Source: Streptomyces katrae
Lineage (GTDB): Bacteria; Actinomycetota; Actinomycetes; Streptomycetales; Streptomycetaceae
Direction of reading: 5' to 3'
NCBI RefSeq assembly: GCF_002028425.1
Contig: NZ_CP020042.1
Coordinates: forward strand, 2,356,001 to 2,420,000
DNA length: 64,000 bases
In this document: positions 28,766 through 36,092 of the stretch, one piece after another
Layout: the number at the start of each line of letters is the position of its first letter
Numbering within the stretch: the first letter of the stretch is position 1
Notes under the pieces: generated by a model
The model's input: the letters and a program-made list of their open reading frames with translations, nothing else
Told to the model about the DNA's origin: nothing
The model's database searches: none
Position numbers and translations under genes: made by a program

Positions 28766-29659
28766 TCACCCCTTGGTGGCGCCCGCCGTCATGCCGGCGA
28801 CGAGGTGACGCTGGGCGAACAGGAAGAAGACGGCCGCGGGGATGGCGATGAGGACGGAAGCCGCGCTCATCGCACCCCAGTTGGAGGTGTACTGGGTGAC
28901 GAAGGTCTGCAGGCCGCCCGCGAGGGTGAGGTTCTCCTCGCCGACCATGAAGGCCGACGCGTACGCGACCTCGCCCCACGCGGTGATGAAGGCGTAGAAG
29001 CCGGTGACGGCGAGGCCGGGCCTGGCGAGCGGGAGGATCAGGCGCCAGAAGGTGCCGAAGGGGTTGAGCCCGTCGACCCGGCCGGATTCGTCGATCTCGA
29101 CCGGGATGGAGTCGAAGAAGCCCTTCATCATCCAGGCGCAGAAGGGCACGGCGATGGTGAGGTACGTGATGATCAGGCCGAGCGGCTGGTTGAGCAGCCC
29201 GAGGTCGCCCATCAGGTTGTAGAGCGGGACGATGAGGATGGCCATCGGGAACATCTGCGTGATGAGCAGGGTCCACATGAGCGGCTTCATGCCGGGGAAC
29301 TTGAAGCGGCTGACGGCGTACCCGGTCGTGGCGGCGATGAACACGCCCAGAACCGTCGTGACTCCCGCGACCAGCACGGAGTTCCAGAACCAGCTCAGGA
29401 AGTGGCTGGACTCCAGCAGGTTCGCGTAGTTGTCGAACGTCGGTTCCTTCACGAAGTCCGTGCTGATGGCGTACTTCGCGGGCTTCAGCGAGGTCAGCAG
29501 GATCCAGAGCACCGGGAAGACGGCGATGACGGAGGCGACGAGGAGCGTGGCGTGCAGCCCGAAGGAGGCGAGCGGCGACCGCGCACCACGCGGCCGGACG
29601 GCCTTCGAACGGGACGCGGAGCCGGACTCCGCAACGGACTCGGAAGCGGACACGGTCAC
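28766..29659 (-). CDS. malG: Maltose/maltodextrin ABC transporter permease MalG
   Basis: A 297-residue inner membrane permease. GTG 29659 is chosen from three close GTG codons because it overlaps the malF stop (GTGA). Six membrane helices follow a polar N-terminus. The EAA-type loop IDESGRVDGLNPFGTFWRLILPLARPG, the contact with the ATPase, is present. It works with MalF and MalE; the ATPase (MsiK in Streptomyces) is not encoded in this window. Confidence 0.92.
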   Translation of the reverse strand: MTVSASESVAESGSASRSKAVRPRGARSPLASFGLHATLLVASVIAVFPVLWILLTSLKPAKYAISTDFVKEPTFDNYANLLESSHFLSWFWNSVLVAGVTTVLGVFIAATTGYAVSRFKFPGMKPLMWTLLITQMFPMAILIVPLYNLMGDLGLLNQPLGLIITYLTIAVPFCAWMMKGFFDSIPVEIDESGRVDGLNPFGTFWRLILPLARPGLAVTGFYAFITAWGEVAYASAFMVGEENLTLAGGLQTFVTQYTSNWGAMSAASVLIAIPAAVFFLFAQRHLVAGMTAGATKG

Positions 29660-30705
29660 CACACCTCTCCCTGCTTGCGCAGCGAGCGCCGGTAGACCAG
29701 CGCGAAGATCATGAGCAGGCCGAGGATCAGCACGCCCCAGGTCGCGGAGCCGGCGAAGTCGCGCGGGCTGGCGACGAAGGCCTGGCGGAAGGCCTGGGTC
29801 ACGAGGATCTCGGTGGAGTCGCCGGGGCCGCCCCGCGTGAGCAGGAAGATCACCGGGAACATGTTGAAGGTCCAGATGGTGGAGAGCAGGATCACCGTCA
29901 TGCTGACCGCCCGCAGCCCGGGCAGCGTGATGTGCCGGAACCGCTGCCACGGTCCGGCGCCGTCCATCTCGGCGGCCTCGTACAGCTCCGCGGGGATCGA
30001 CTGGAGCCCGCCGAGCAGGGCGACCATCATGAAGGGCACGCCGAGCCAGACGTTGACGGCGATGACGGCGACCTTGGCCCAGGTGGGGTCGTCCAGCCAC
30101 GGCACGGCCGAGATCCCCCCACCGTCGAGGATCTTGTTGAGGATGCCGTTGTCCCGGTTGAAGAGGAACCGCCAGGCGAAGACGGAGACGAAGCCGGGCA
30201 CGGCCCAGGGCAGGATGAGGGCCATCCGGTAGGCGGAGCGGCCGCGGAACTGCCGGTTGAGGATCGTGGCCAGGGTGAGGCCGAGGGCGAAGGTGACGGA
30301 GACGCAGGCGACGGTCCACACCACCGTCCACACCAGCCGCTGCCAGAAGACGGGGTCGCCGAGGACCGCGGCGTAGTTGTCGAACCCGACGAACTCGTAC
30401 GTGGCCTCGATGTGGCGGACGCCGATCGTCCGGGCGACGTTGCGCTCGCTGGCGTTGGTCAGCGACAGGTACACGCCGCGGACGAGCGGCCAGCCGACGA
30501 TGACGCCGAGGACGAGGACGACCGGGGCGACCATGGCCCAGGCGTACCAGTGCGTGGCGAGGGCCCGGCGGAAGCCGCCGCGGGGGCTCCCGGCGGCGGC
30601 CCCGGCGCTCTTGGCCGTGGTACGGCCGGGGCCGGGGCCCCGGCCGGCGAGGGTCGTCTCGCCGGCCGCGGCCCCGGTCACCGACCGGCTGGTGTCAGCA
30701 GCCAT
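29656..30705 (-). CDS. malF: Maltose/maltodextrin ABC transporter permease MalF
   Basis: A 349-residue permease from ATG 30705, 8 bases after malE. It has a ~45-residue Ala/Gly-rich cytoplasmic start, then six or more membrane helices (AWAMVAPVVLVLGVIVGWPL, LVWTVVWTVACVSVTFALGL, VPFMMVALLGGLQSIP, MTVILLSTIWTFNMFPVIFLL). The EAA loop is YEAAEMDGAGPWQRFRHITLP. It pairs with MalG to form the channel. Confidence 0.92.
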   Translation of the reverse strand: MAADTSRSVTGAAAGETTLAGRGPGPGRTTAKSAGAAAGSPRGGFRRALATHWYAWAMVAPVVLVLGVIVGWPLVRGVYLSLTNASERNVARTIGVRHIEATYEFVGFDNYAAVLGDPVFWQRLVWTVVWTVACVSVTFALGLTLATILNRQFRGRSAYRMALILPWAVPGFVSVFAWRFLFNRDNGILNKILDGGGISAVPWLDDPTWAKVAVIAVNVWLGVPFMMVALLGGLQSIPAELYEAAEMDGAGPWQRFRHITLPGLRAVSMTVILLSTIWTFNMFPVIFLLTRGGPGDSTEILVTQAFRQAFVASPRDFAGSATWGVLILGLLMIFALVYRRSLRKQGEVW

Positions 30706-30713
30706 CGTCCGTA

Positions 30714-31985
30714 CTACTTCCAGCCCTTGAGGATCTTGCGGAACTCGACGCCGGCCGCCTTGGCCGCGTCCTCGGGGCTCGACGCCCCGGTGACGGCCTT
30801 GGTGTACTCGACCTTCAGCGGCTCGAAGAGGGAGCCGTTCTCCGGGATCCAGGCGCGCTGGACGGACTGGTCGACGGCCGGCTTGAAGAACTGGACCATC
30901 TCGCTGTTCTTGACGTCCGGCTGCTCGTAGGCGGCGGTGCGCGTCGGCAGCAGGCTCAGCTCCTTGGCGGACTGGACCTGGACCTCCTGGGAGGTCATGT
31001 ACTCGACGAAGGCGTGCGCGGCGGCGGTGTTCTTCGAGCCGGCGTAGACGGCGAGGTCGTGGCCGCCCTGCGGGGCGCCGGCCTTGACGGAGCCGGCCGG
31101 GACGGTGGCGACGCCGAGGTTGGACTTGTCCTTGAACTGCTCGCCGGCGTAGCTGTCCTCGACCGCCCAGGGGCCGTTGATCATCATGGCGACCTCCCCG
31201 GACTTGAAGGCGGTCTGCATGTTGGTCCAGCCGTCGGTGGCGTTGGTGACCGCCGCGCCGGAGGCGACCAGGTCGCGGGCGGCCTTGAAGGCCTTGACGC
31301 CGGCCGGGCCGTCGACGGTGACGGTCTTGTTCTTCGCGTCGACGAGGTCACCGCCCTCGCCGTAGATGAACGGCAGGAACCAGTAGGAGTCGTCGCCGCG
31401 CAGGTAGAGGCCGGTCTTGCCGGTCTTGGCCTTGATCGCGGCGGCCGCGGTCTTCAGCTCCTCCAGGGTCTTGGGGGGCTGGACGCCGGCGTCGGCGAGC
31501 ATCTTCTTGTTGTAGAAGAGGCCGAGGGTGTCGATGACCTGCGGGACGGCGTAGGTCTTGCCGTCGAACTTGCCGCTGGCGGCGGCCTGCGGGAGGAACT
31601 CGGCGTCGACCTTCTTGACCTGGTCGGCGGGGACCTCGTCGAGGTAGCCGAGGGAGGCGAAGTCGGCGACCCAGCCGACGTCGGCGCGGATCACGTCGGG
31701 GGCGTCGGCGCCGCTGCTGAAGGCGTTCTTGACCTTGTTCTGGGCGTCGCCGTAGGGCACGTTGACGTACTTGACGGTCACCTTCGGGTGCTTCGCGGTG
31801 AAGCCTTCGGCGATCTTCTGGAAGCTCGCCTTCTCGGCCGCGTTCGAGGTGTCCCACCAGGTGACGGTGCCGGACAGCTCGCCGCCGGCGTTCGTCTCGC
31901 CACCGTCCTTGGTGTCACCGCCGCAAGCCGTCGCCGCGAGCGCCAGGGTCGCGACCAGCGCGGTGGCCGCTATGCCACGCCGCAT
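30714..31985 (-). CDS. malE: Maltose/maltodextrin-binding lipoprotein MalE
   Basis: A 423-residue extracytoplasmic solute-binding protein from ATG 31985 with GAAGGAG upstream. It has a lipoprotein signal with Cys21 in LALAATACGG. The family-1 binding fold contains TVTWWDTSNAAEKASF, GLFYNKKMLADAGVQPPKTL and GEVAMMINGPWAVEDSYAG. It captures maltose and maltodextrins produced by the secreted amylases and delivers them to MalFG. First gene of the malEFG-aglA-malR operon; the shared divergent region to aglA2 carries CTTGC/GCAAG repeats. Confidence 0.93.
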   Translation of the reverse strand: MRRGIAATALVATLALAATACGGDTKDGGETNAGGELSGTVTWWDTSNAAEKASFQKIAEGFTAKHPKVTVKYVNVPYGDAQNKVKNAFSSGADAPDVIRADVGWVADFASLGYLDEVPADQVKKVDAEFLPQAAASGKFDGKTYAVPQVIDTLGLFYNKKMLADAGVQPPKTLEELKTAAAAIKAKTGKTGLYLRGDDSYWFLPFIYGEGGDLVDAKNKTVTVDGPAGVKAFKAARDLVASGAAVTNATDGWTNMQTAFKSGEVAMMINGPWAVEDSYAGEQFKDKSNLGVATVPAGSVKAGAPQGGHDLAVYAGSKNTAAAHAFVEYMTSQEVQVQSAKELSLLPTRTAAYEQPDVKNSEMVQFFKPAVDQSVQRAWIPENGSLFEPLKVEYTKAVTGASSPEDAAKAAGVEFRKILKGWK

Positions 31986-32069
31986 ATGAACTCCTTCGAT
32001 GATCCCGGCCGCGCCCTCGCGGTCCCGAGTTGCAGGGAACGTAACAAGCCTGAAAGCCGACGGAAAGAC

Positions 32070-32100
32070 CTTGCGGCAATTTTCTGCAAGCGGAGGGGAT
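32070..32100. promoter_or_regulatory. Putative MalR operator in the malE-aglA2 divergent region
   Basis: CTTGC at 32070-32074 and GCAAG at 32096-32100 form a spaced inverted repeat around an AT-rich centre (AATTTTC). Further TTGC/GCAG elements lie at 32124-32142. It fits the TTGCA-based sites of Streptomyces MalR. Confidence 0.55.
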
Positions 32101-32207
32101 CGTTACATCCGTGTGTCCCGAAGGTTGCCGCAGCTTGCTGTTAGTTCGAGGCCGCTTCGATTGAGCAGGCCCGCAACCACGGGGCGCGTACGCGCGTTGA
32201 CTGCGGT

Positions 32208-33992
32208 ATGAAGCACGAGTTGACGGCCGTCCCGCTTGCAAGAGCTTCCAGCAATCCGTCCGCGAGCGGCGGCTGGTGGCGTGATGCCGTCATCTACCAG
32301 GTGTACGTCCGCTCCTTCGCCGACAGCGACGGCGACGGGATCGGCGACCTCCGCGGGGTGCGCGAGCGGCTGCCGCACCTGGCCCGGCTCGGGGTGGACG
32401 CCGTGTGGCTCACCCCCTTCTACGTCTCCCCGCAGGCGGACGGCGGCTACGACGTCGCCGACTACCGGGCGGTGGACCCGCTCTTCGGGGACCTCGCCGA
32501 CGCCGACGACCTCGTACGGGCCGCGCACGCGCTGGGCCTGCGGGTGATCGTGGACGTGGTGCCGAACCACACCTCCGAGCGGCACCCCTGGTTCCAGGAG
32601 GCCCTCGCCGGCGTGCCGGGCGCCCGGGAGCGGTACCTGTTCCGGCCGGGGCGCGGGGTGGACGGCTCGCTGCCGCCGAACGACTGGGAGTCCGTCTTCG
32701 GCGGGCCCGCCTGGACCCGGGTCCCGGACGGGGACTGGTACCTGCACCTGTTCGCCCCCGAGCAGCCCGACCTCGACTGGGAGCACCCGGAAGTGGCGGA
32801 GGAGTTCGCCTCGGTCCTGCGGTTCTGGCTGGACCTCGGGGTGGACGGCTTCCGGGTGGACGTGGCCCACGGCATGGTCAAGGCCCCCGGCCTGCCGGAC
32901 ATCGGCCGGGGCGCGCAGGCCACGCTGATCGGCACCGAGCCGCTCCCCTTCTTCGACCAGGACGGGGTGCACGCCATCCACCGCTCCTGGCGGCGCCTGC
33001 TCGACTCGTACGGGGGCGGGCGGATCGGGGTCGCGGAGGCCTGGGCGCCGACCTCGGAGCGCCTCGCGCTGTACGTACGGCCCGACGAGCTGCACCAGGC
33101 CTTCAACTTCCGCTTCCTGAACTGCCCCTGGGACCCGGCGGCGATGCGGACGGTCATCGACGAGTCCCTGGCCGCGACCTCGGCGGTGGGGGCGCCGACG
33201 ACGTGGGTGCTGTCCAACCACGACGTGGTACGCCATGTGACCCGGTACGGGGGCGGGGCGCAGGGGCTGGCCCGGGCGCGGGCGGCGGCGCTGCTGATGC
33301 TGGCGCTGCCGGGGTCGGCGTACGTCTACCAGGGCGAGGAGCTCGGCCTGCCGGAGGTCACCGACCTCCCGGCGGAGTCCCGCCGGGACCCGGCCTTCCG
33401 CCGCCGCACCACGACGGCCACGACGGCCACGACGGCCACGACGGCCACGACGGCCACGACACCCCCAACAGCCCCGGCAGCCGCAACCGCCGACGCCGAC
33501 GCCGACGCCGACGGGCAGGACGGATTGCGGGACGGGTGCCGCGTGCCGCTCCCCTGGGCCGGCGACGAGGCCCCGTACGGGTTCGGGCCGGGCGGGAGCT
33601 GGCTGCCGCAGCCCGACGGGTGGGGCGGGCTCAGCGTCGCCGCGCAGACCGGCGACCCGCACTCCACGCTCGAGCTCTACCGCGCCGCCCTGGAGCTGCG
33701 CCGCGCGATGCCGGGCCTCGGCGCGGTCGAGGCGGGCCAGGGCGGACCGGACGACGAGTGGCCCGGGGCCGGTGCCGGGCCCGCCGTGTACGCCCGGGGC
33801 ATGCGGTGGTGTCCGGCCCCCGAGGGCGTCCTCCTGTTCACCCGGCCCGGCTTCGCCTGCACCGTCAACACCCGTCCCACCTCCGTCGAACTGCCCTCGC
33901 CCGGCCGCCCCGTCCTGTCCAGCGCCCCCGTGGAGACCGACGGCCGCACGGTCCGTCTTCCCCCTGATTCCTGCACGTGGTGGGCTTTCTGA
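32208..33992 (+). CDS. GH13 alpha-glucosidase, second copy, with repeat insertion
   Basis: A 594-residue paralogue of aglA from ATG 32208 (start chosen so that SGGWWRDAVIYQVY aligns; the ribosome binding site is weak). Catalytic motifs are intact: DVVPNHTSE (~118), DGFRVDVAHGM (~210), GVAEAWAP (~270), LSNHDVVRH (~330). Where aglA has the short DPSFFKANGQDGLRDG, this protein carries an extra ~35 residues of Thr-Thr-Ala and Ala-Asp repeats before DGQDGLRDGCR, near the active-site face. It also has a ~20-residue insertion near the end. Divergent from malE and followed by the second malR, 26 bases away. Confidence 0.88.
   Translation: MKHELTAVPLARASSNPSASGGWWRDAVIYQVYVRSFADSDGDGIGDLRGVRERLPHLARLGVDAVWLTPFYVSPQADGGYDVADYRAVDPLFGDLADADDLVRAAHALGLRVIVDVVPNHTSERHPWFQEALAGVPGARERYLFRPGRGVDGSLPPNDWESVFGGPAWTRVPDGDWYLHLFAPEQPDLDWEHPEVAEEFASVLRFWLDLGVDGFRVDVAHGMVKAPGLPDIGRGAQATLIGTEPLPFFDQDGVHAIHRSWRRLLDSYGGGRIGVAEAWAPTSERLALYVRPDELHQAFNFRFLNCPWDPAAMRTVIDESLAATSAVGAPTTWVLSNHDVVRHVTRYGGGAQGLARARAAALLMLALPGSAYVYQGEELGLPEVTDLPAESRRDPAFRRRTTTATTATTATTATTATTPPTAPAAATADADADADGQDGLRDGCRVPLPWAGDEAPYGFGPGGSWLPQPDGWGGLSVAAQTGDPHSTLELYRAALELRRAMPGLGAVEAGQGGPDDEWPGAGAGPAVYARGMRWCPAPEGVLLFTRPGFACTVNTRPTSVELPSPGRPVLSSAPVETDGRTVRLPPDSCTWWAF
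32235..32254. promoter_or_regulatory. TTGCAAG element inside the 5' end of aglA2
   Basis: CTTGCAAGAGCTTCCAGCAA lies at codons 10-16. It shares the exact 12-mer TTGCAAGAGCTT with the site upstream of aml (there at 18293-18304). It could be a MalR operator acting by roadblock, or a sign that translation starts further on. Confidence 0.45.
33410..33460. repeat. 9-bp tandem repeat in aglA2
   Basis: CACGACGGC is repeated 5.7 times, coding Thr-Thr-Ala triplets. A (GCCGAC)n run coding Ala-Asp follows at ~33491-33511. Confidence 0.9.
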
Positions 33993-34018
33993 GCCGCCTA
34001 CCGGTACAGTCCGGTCCC

Positions 34019-35053
34019 GTGACCGCACGGCTTGCCGACATCGCAGCCCAGGCGGGGGTCAGCGAAGCCACAGTCAGCCGCGTGCTCAACGGCAAGCCCG
34101 GTGTGGCCGCAGGCACCCGTGAATCCGTCCTGGCCGCGCTCGACGTGCTCGGCTACGAGCGGCCCGTACGGCTGCGGCAGCGCAGTGCCGGCCTGGTCGG
34201 CCTGATAACCCCCGAGCTGGACAACCCCATCTTCCCGGCGCTCGCGCAGGTCATCGGGCAGGCGCTGACCCGGCAGGGGTACACGCCCGTGCTGGCCACG
34301 CAGACGCCCGGCGGGTCCACGGAGGACGAGCTGACCGAGATGCTGGTGGACCGGGGCGTCTCCGGGATCATCTTCGTCTCCGGGCTGCACGCCGACACCA
34401 CCGCCGACATGGGCCGCTACGAGCAGCTGCGCGGGCAGGGCGTCCCGTACGTCCTGATCAACGGCTTCTCCGACAAGGTGCGGGCGCCCTTCGTCTCCCC
34501 CGACGACCGGGCCGCGATGCACCTCGCGGTGACGCACCTGACGGCCCTCGGGCACAGCCGGATCGGCCTCGCGGTCGGCCCGAAGCGGTTCGTGCCGGTC
34601 CTGCGCAAGATCGAGGGCTTCCGGCTCGCCATGAAGGAACGCCTCGGGCTCGACGAGGCCGCGGCGGAGGAGCTGATCCAGCACTCCCTCTACACCCTGG
34701 AGGGTGGCCAGGCCGCCGCGGCGGCGCTCATCGGGCGGGGCTGCACGGCCGTCGTCTGTGCCAGCGACATGATGGCGCTGGGCGCGATCCGGGCCGCGCG
34801 CCAGCAGGGGCTGCGGGTGCCGCAGGACGTCTCCGTCGTCGGCTTCGACGACTCCCCGCTCATAGCGTTCACGGATCCGCCGCTGACCACCATCCGCCAG
34901 CCCGTGCAGGCGATGGGGCAGGCGGCGGTGCGGACCCTGCTGGAGGAGATCGGCGGTACGCCGGCCCCGCACAGCGAGTTCGTGTTCCTGCCGGAGCTGG
35001 TGGTGCGCGGGTCGACGGCTTCCGGCCCCGGGCAGCGGCGCGGGGCAGGGTAG
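34019..35053 (+). CDS. malR: LacI family maltose regulator (second copy)
   Basis: A 344-residue repressor. GTG 34019 gives VTARLADIAAQAGVSEATVSRVLNG, matching my recollection of Streptomyces MalR; GTG 33977 would add 14 codons. The sensor domain has GLITPELDNPIFPALAQVI, NPIFP, SDMMALGAIRAARQQG and GFDDSPLIAFTDPPLTTIRQP. It is very similar to the repressor at 26129, with nearly identical recognition helix, so both probably bind the same operators upstream of malE, aglA2 and aml. Position next to the divergent malE operon corresponds to the malR (Reg1) gene of S. coelicolor/S. lividans. Confidence 0.9.
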   Translation: MTARLADIAAQAGVSEATVSRVLNGKPGVAAGTRESVLAALDVLGYERPVRLRQRSAGLVGLITPELDNPIFPALAQVIGQALTRQGYTPVLATQTPGGSTEDELTEMLVDRGVSGIIFVSGLHADTTADMGRYEQLRGQGVPYVLINGFSDKVRAPFVSPDDRAAMHLAVTHLTALGHSRIGLAVGPKRFVPVLRKIEGFRLAMKERLGLDEAAAEELIQHSLYTLEGGQAAAAALIGRGCTAVVCASDMMALGAIRAARQQGLRVPQDVSVVGFDDSPLIAFTDPPLTTIRQPVQAMGQAAVRTLLEEIGGTPAPHSEFVFLPELVVRGSTASGPGQRRGAG

Positions 35054-35057
35054 CGGA

Positions 35058-35117
35058 CCTCCGGGGCGGTGTCCTCCGCAGGGCGGAGCGCGGGCGCGGA
35101 AGACCGTCCGGAGGGAT
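35058..35117 (+). terminator. Likely terminator after malR
   Basis: CCTCCGGGGCGGTGTCCTCCGC and the facing GCGCGGAAGACCGTCCGGAGG form a long imperfect stem between malR and the PAP2 gene. Confidence 0.5.
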
Positions 35118-35155
35118 GATCGGAGGCGAGGACGCATCTGGCAGACTCTCTCCCC

Positions 35156-36070
35156 ATGGGTGAAGCGAGCGTGAAGACACTGGAAACTCCCCCGGCCGCC
35201 GCCGGGGGCACCCCCAGCACGGACGTCTCGTCTCCCCCCGCGACCGGGAGCGAGGGCCGCCCGGGAACGGACGCCGCCCTCCTGACCCGGCTCCGCGCTC
35301 CGCGCCGGCCGCGGATCTGGTTCGAGGTCCTGCTGATCGCGGTCAGCTACTGGACGTACTCGCTGATCCGCAACGCGGTCCCGGAGCAGAAGGCCGCCGC
35401 GCTCGCGAACGCCGACTGGATCTGGAGCGTCGAGCGCAGCCTCGGCATCGCGGTGGAGCACCACGTCAACCACGCCGTGGACTCGGTGACGTGGCTGGTG
35501 GTGGGCATGAACTACTACTACGCCACGCTGCACTTCATCGTGACCATCGGCGTGCTGGTGTGGATCTACCGCTTCCATCCGGGCCGTTACGCGGCCACCC
35601 GCCTCGTCCTCTTCGCGACGACGGGCGTGGCGCTGCTCGGCTACTTCTTCTTCCCGCTCGCACCGCCCCGGCTGATGAACGGGGGGCACTTCGTCGACAC
35701 CGTGCTGGTGCACCACACCTGGGGCTCGATGGCCTCGGGCAACCTCAAGCACATGTCGAACCAGTACGCGGCGATGCCGTCCATGCACATAGGGTGGTCG
35801 CTCTGGTGCGGCCTGACGATCTTCGCGGTCGCCTCGGCCCCCTGGGCCCGGATCCTGGGCCTCCTCTACCCGGCGGCGACCCTGGTCGTCATCGTCTCCA
35901 CGGCGAACCACTTCTGGCTCGACGCCCTGGGCGGCATGCTCTGCCTGGCCTTCGGCTACACGGTCTCCCGCACCTGGTACGGCTCCCTCCCGCACCGCCT
36001 GCCCCGCAGCCCCCTGGAAACCTCCCCGCACCCGGCGACGGCGGCCCTGGTGAACCGCTTCCGCCGCTGA
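35156..36070 (+). CDS. PAP2 superfamily membrane phosphatase/transferase
   Basis: A 304-residue membrane protein from ATG 35156. About six helices lie between residues ~60 and 280. The PAP2 signature is AMPSMHIGWSLWCG (His) and, about 50 residues later, STANHFWLDALGGMLC with His and Asp, typical of the inositolphosphotransferase Aur1/Ipt1-like PAP2_3 subgroup common next to glnE in Streptomyces. It probably acts on phospholipid or prenyl-phosphate head groups at the outer face; the exact substrate is unknown. It converges on glnE. Confidence 0.85.
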   Translation: MGEASVKTLETPPAAAGGTPSTDVSSPPATGSEGRPGTDAALLTRLRAPRRPRIWFEVLLIAVSYWTYSLIRNAVPEQKAAALANADWIWSVERSLGIAVEHHVNHAVDSVTWLVVGMNYYYATLHFIVTIGVLVWIYRFHPGRYAATRLVLFATTGVALLGYFFFPLAPPRLMNGGHFVDTVLVHHTWGSMASGNLKHMSNQYAAMPSMHIGWSLWCGLTIFAVASAPWARILGLLYPAATLVVIVSTANHFWLDALGGMLCLAFGYTVSRTWYGSLPHRLPRSPLETSPHPATAALVNRFRR

Positions 36071-36083
36071 CCGGAAGCGGTTC
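36052..36083. terminator. Terminator overlapping the PAP2 stop codon
   Basis: GAACCGCTTCC (36052-36062) pairs perfectly with GGAAGCGGTTC (36073-36083). The TGA lies in the 10-base loop. It also serves the converging glnE gene, whose stop is at 36093. Confidence 0.75.
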
Positions 36084-36092
36084 GGCCGCGGG

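Noticed and set aside
26129..35053. A missing ATPase gene in the maltose cluster as an odd loss
   Set aside because: Streptomyces sugar importers normally share the distant MsiK ATPase, so absence is expected.
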